From Kozakia baliensis (lineage in GTDB: Bacteria > Pseudomonadota > Alphaproteobacteria > Acetobacterales > Acetobacteraceae): a stretch of 64,000 nt of DNA. Position numbers and translations under genes: made by a program. The stretch covers positions 62,001 through 126,000 of the forward strand of contig NZ_CP014674.1 in NCBI RefSeq assembly GCF_001787335.1, in the 5' to 3' direction. Under the pieces are notes generated by a model that was not told the DNA's origin, did no database searches, and worked only from the letters and a program-made list of their open reading frames with translations. Below, piece by piece: positions 62,178 to 64,000 of this stretch. Each line of letters begins with the position of its first letter. The stretch's first letter is position 1.

Positions 62178-64000
62178 TTACCAGTTGAAGCCGATATTGG
62201 CCTGGGCGTTCCGGCGCTCGCCGTAATAGCAGAATTCCTGGCCGTAGGACGCATAGGCAAGGCAGTTGGCGACGAAGTTCTTGTCGAAAAGATTGCGGAC
62301 ACTCGCGCCGACTGTCCAACCCCGCAGCGAACGCGAAGCGTTGCCCAGATCGTAACGCAGAGAAGCGTCGAACACGGCATATTGCGGCACCCAAACGCTA
62401 CCGTAGCTGGCCTCGCCACCGTAGGATTTCGAGGTGTAACGCATGCCGCCGCCGAAGCCGAGGCCCTTCGCCTGGCCTTTCGGCACGGTGTAGAAAGCGA
62501 ACAACGAGGCATTGCCACGGCCGGACTGGATCAACGGTTTGCCCGTCGAATCGTCTTTCACTTTCTGAGTGCTGACGGCGGCGGTGATCATCAGGTTCTT
62601 GAAGGCTTCGACGTGGGCTTCGAATTCGAAACCGTCCGAGTGTACCTTGCCGCTCTGGGTGTTGTATCCGTAATTGCCGACGGCAACGAGCACATTGCTT
62701 TGCTCGATATGGAAGCCCGCCGCCGTCAGCAAAATCGGCGTGCCAGGAATTTGGTATTTCACACCGCCTTCCAATTGCTTGCCGAGCGACGGATCTGCTT
62801 GGCGGAGCGTCTTGCCACCATCATTGGAGACGAGGCCCGACTGCGGTTGGAAGGATGTCGAATAGCTGACGTAAGGCGAGAGGCCGAAGTTGAAATGATA
62901 GAGGCCCGATGCGCGCCACGTGATCTGGCTCGGGCTTTCGTTGGTCGTGCCGCCAGCCAGACGGTCCGTCTGGTGGGAGCGATACCAGTCGTTACGCAAG
63001 CTGCCCGTCAGGATCAGCCTGCGCCAACGAATTTCATCCTGCCCATAGACACCAGCTTGGTGTGAGTCCGTTTTGTAACTCACCCAAGGGTCCAGCGTGG
63101 GGTACGCCATGTGGTAGTTGGGGTGAAACACGTCCATATCCGCCGCACTGCCGTAGAAGCCCGTTTCGGTCGCGCTCTGCTGCATGTAGTCGAAGCCGAA
63201 CATCATCGTATGGCGTAGCGGCCCGGTGCGGACCTTGCCTTTGAATTGGCTGTCGAACGCGAGGTTGCGCGCGTGTTCGTTCGTCGCGATCGCGGAGCGG
63301 GCGAGAGTCGTGGGTTCGTCGGTAACGTAATAGCCGCTGTCATACACGCTACGATATTGAGTTTTGATGTCGTCGTAGCGCCCGCGGGATGTAAAGCTCC
63401 AATCGTCGTTGAAGCGATGATTGAAGATATAGGTAATGGCCCCGTGCTTACGGTTGAATTTCTCGAACGAGGTATCGCCATCATAGAAATTGCGCGGGAG
63501 GTAGCCGAAGGGCGCGGGCTTAAGTGAGCCGACCAACGGAACGCCGCCATAAGTGCCGTTCTCGGGGTCGTATTGGTAATTGCCGAGCAGCGTCAGCGTC
63601 GTCGGGCCATCACCGCCGAAAGTGAAGGATGGGCTGATGCTGAAACGACGGCTTCCCGTGCGGCTGAGTTGGCTGTGCTGACCGTTGACGGTGCCGTAAA
63701 TGCGATAGCGGACGAAACCGTTATCCGTCGCGTAGCCGCCCACATCGGCATCGACGCGATAGAGATCGAACATGCCGCCCGTGGTGTTGATGCCGCCGTA
63801 AGAGCGCTGGTTCGTCGGTAGTTTGCTGGACAGTGCGGCAAGACCGCCCGGGCTGGATTGCCCATAGAGCGCGGAAGCCGGGCCTTTGAGAATTTCCACC
63901 CGATCGAGCCGCGATGTATCGGTCTGAGCTACGGCATAGCCTGTGGGACTGTCCTGTAGCTTCAATCCATCGAGGAAGGTCGGGATCATGAAGCCGCGTA
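62178..64000 (-). CDS. TonB-dependent receptor, N-terminus off the right edge
   Basis: At least 607 residues of a TonB-dependent outer-membrane receptor, 5' end outside the window. The plug is represented by FMIPTFLDGLKLQ, RLDRVEILKGPASALYGQSSPGGLAAL; the barrel runs through SYGGEASYGSVWVPQYAVFDASL to the C-terminal QANIGFNW with terminal aromatic. The ferric-siderophore/FhuA-FoxA style plug sequence and the convergent FecCD-type importer suggest a siderophore receptor, though cobalamin or haem is possible. The stop at 62178 is 27 bases from the binding-protein stop. Confidence 0.92.
   Translation of the reverse strand, partial: RGFMIPTFLDGLKLQDSPTGYAVAQTDTSRLDRVEILKGPASALYGQSSPGGLAALSSKLPTNQRSYGGINTTGGMFDLYRVDADVGGYATDNGFVRYRIYGTVNGQHSQLSRTGSRRFSISPSFTFGGDGPTTLTLLGNYQYDPENGTYGGVPLVGSLKPAPFGYLPRNFYDGDTSFEKFNRKHGAITYIFNHRFNDDWSFTSRGRYDDIKTQYRSVYDSGYYVTDEPTTLARSAIATNEHARNLAFDSQFKGKVRTGPLRHTMMFGFDYMQQSATETGFYGSAADMDVFHPNYHMAYPTLDPWVSYKTDSHQAGVYGQDEIRWRRLILTGSLRNDWYRSHQTDRLAGGTTNESPSQITWRASGLYHFNFGLSPYVSYSTSFQPQSGLVSNDGGKTLRQADPSLGKQLEGGVKYQIPGTPILLTAAGFHIEQSNVLVAVGNYGYNTQSGKVHSDGFEFEAHVEAFKNLMITAAVSTQKVKDDSTGKPLIQSGRGNASLFAFYTVPKGQAKGLGFGGGMRYTSKSYGGEASYGSVWVPQYAVFDASLRYDLGNASRSLRGWTVGASVRNLFDKNFVANCLAYASYGQEFCYYGERRNAQANIGFNW

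Overview
The window looks like a chromosomal segment of an acetic acid bacterium (Alphaproteobacteria, Acetobacteraceae). The signs are moderately high GC in the housekeeping genes, a hisG-hisD-infA-maf-RNase E/G-yacG block next to tRNA-Phe, a membrane-type GMC sugar/alcohol dehydrogenase with its subunit 3, a diketogluconate-reductase-like aldo/keto reductase, an IS1031-like (IS5 family) element, and TonB-dependent receptors. Genus assignment is inference; no rRNA is present.

Layout. 1-85: start of a minus-strand acyltransferase-3-like gene, then an AT-rich spacer with two inverted repeats. 506-9561: yigZ, a CPA1 Na+/H+ antiporter, an aldo/keto reductase, a small exported protein, dnaB, an MgtC/SapB protein, sthA, an unknown membrane protein and a HAD phosphatase. 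9634-14986: a minus-strand pair of glycerophosphodiesterase and TonB-dependent receptor, ompW with its terminator, and a divergent fnr-type regulator sharing a perfect FNR box with ompW. 14991-15920: an intact IS1031-like element inserted exactly at the gmk stop codon. 15921-28174: gmk, an SDR, an RND pump with an S9 peptidase, an L,D-transpeptidase lipoprotein, DUF3147, Nudix, htpG and a DUF2142 membrane protein. 28185-33972: a tightly overlapping minus-strand operon, yhaO (exonuclease-like), yhaN (SMC-like ATPase) and a lipoprotein with a degenerate retropepsin-like fold. 34492-39838: a second CPA1 antiporter and an orphan multi-PAS hybrid histidine kinase.

The segment 39944-42877 is an accessory scar. 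A short-chain dehydrogenase has lost its middle and is split by an IS4-family element with a 10-bp target duplication; the transposase frame is broken at an A6 run. Next to it is a Gly/Ser-rich, cysteine-free protein that resembles secreted harpin-like proteins in composition. 43070-46718 holds an MscS channel, a sulfotransferase, a BASS-type transporter and arfB. 46762-50952 is a lower-GC surface-polysaccharide segment with two glycosyltransferases and a 660-bp AT-rich spacer ending at tRNA-Phe.

51058-55309 (minus) is the housekeeping block. Divergent from it is a packed plus-strand set: a GntR regulator, a slipin, a GMC dehydrogenase subunit 3 and the GMC flavoprotein, with no cytochrome c subunit in view. 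59397-64000 is an iron/siderophore- or cobalamin-type ABC importer (permease, ATPase, binding protein) converging on a second TonB-dependent receptor that runs off the right edge. I found no CRISPR array, rRNA, prophage or recognised defence system. The least explained items are the Gly-rich protein at 42131, the retropepsin-like lipoprotein coupled to yhaON, the gntR-slipin-dehydrogenase cluster and the glycerophosphodiesterase/TonB-receptor pair.
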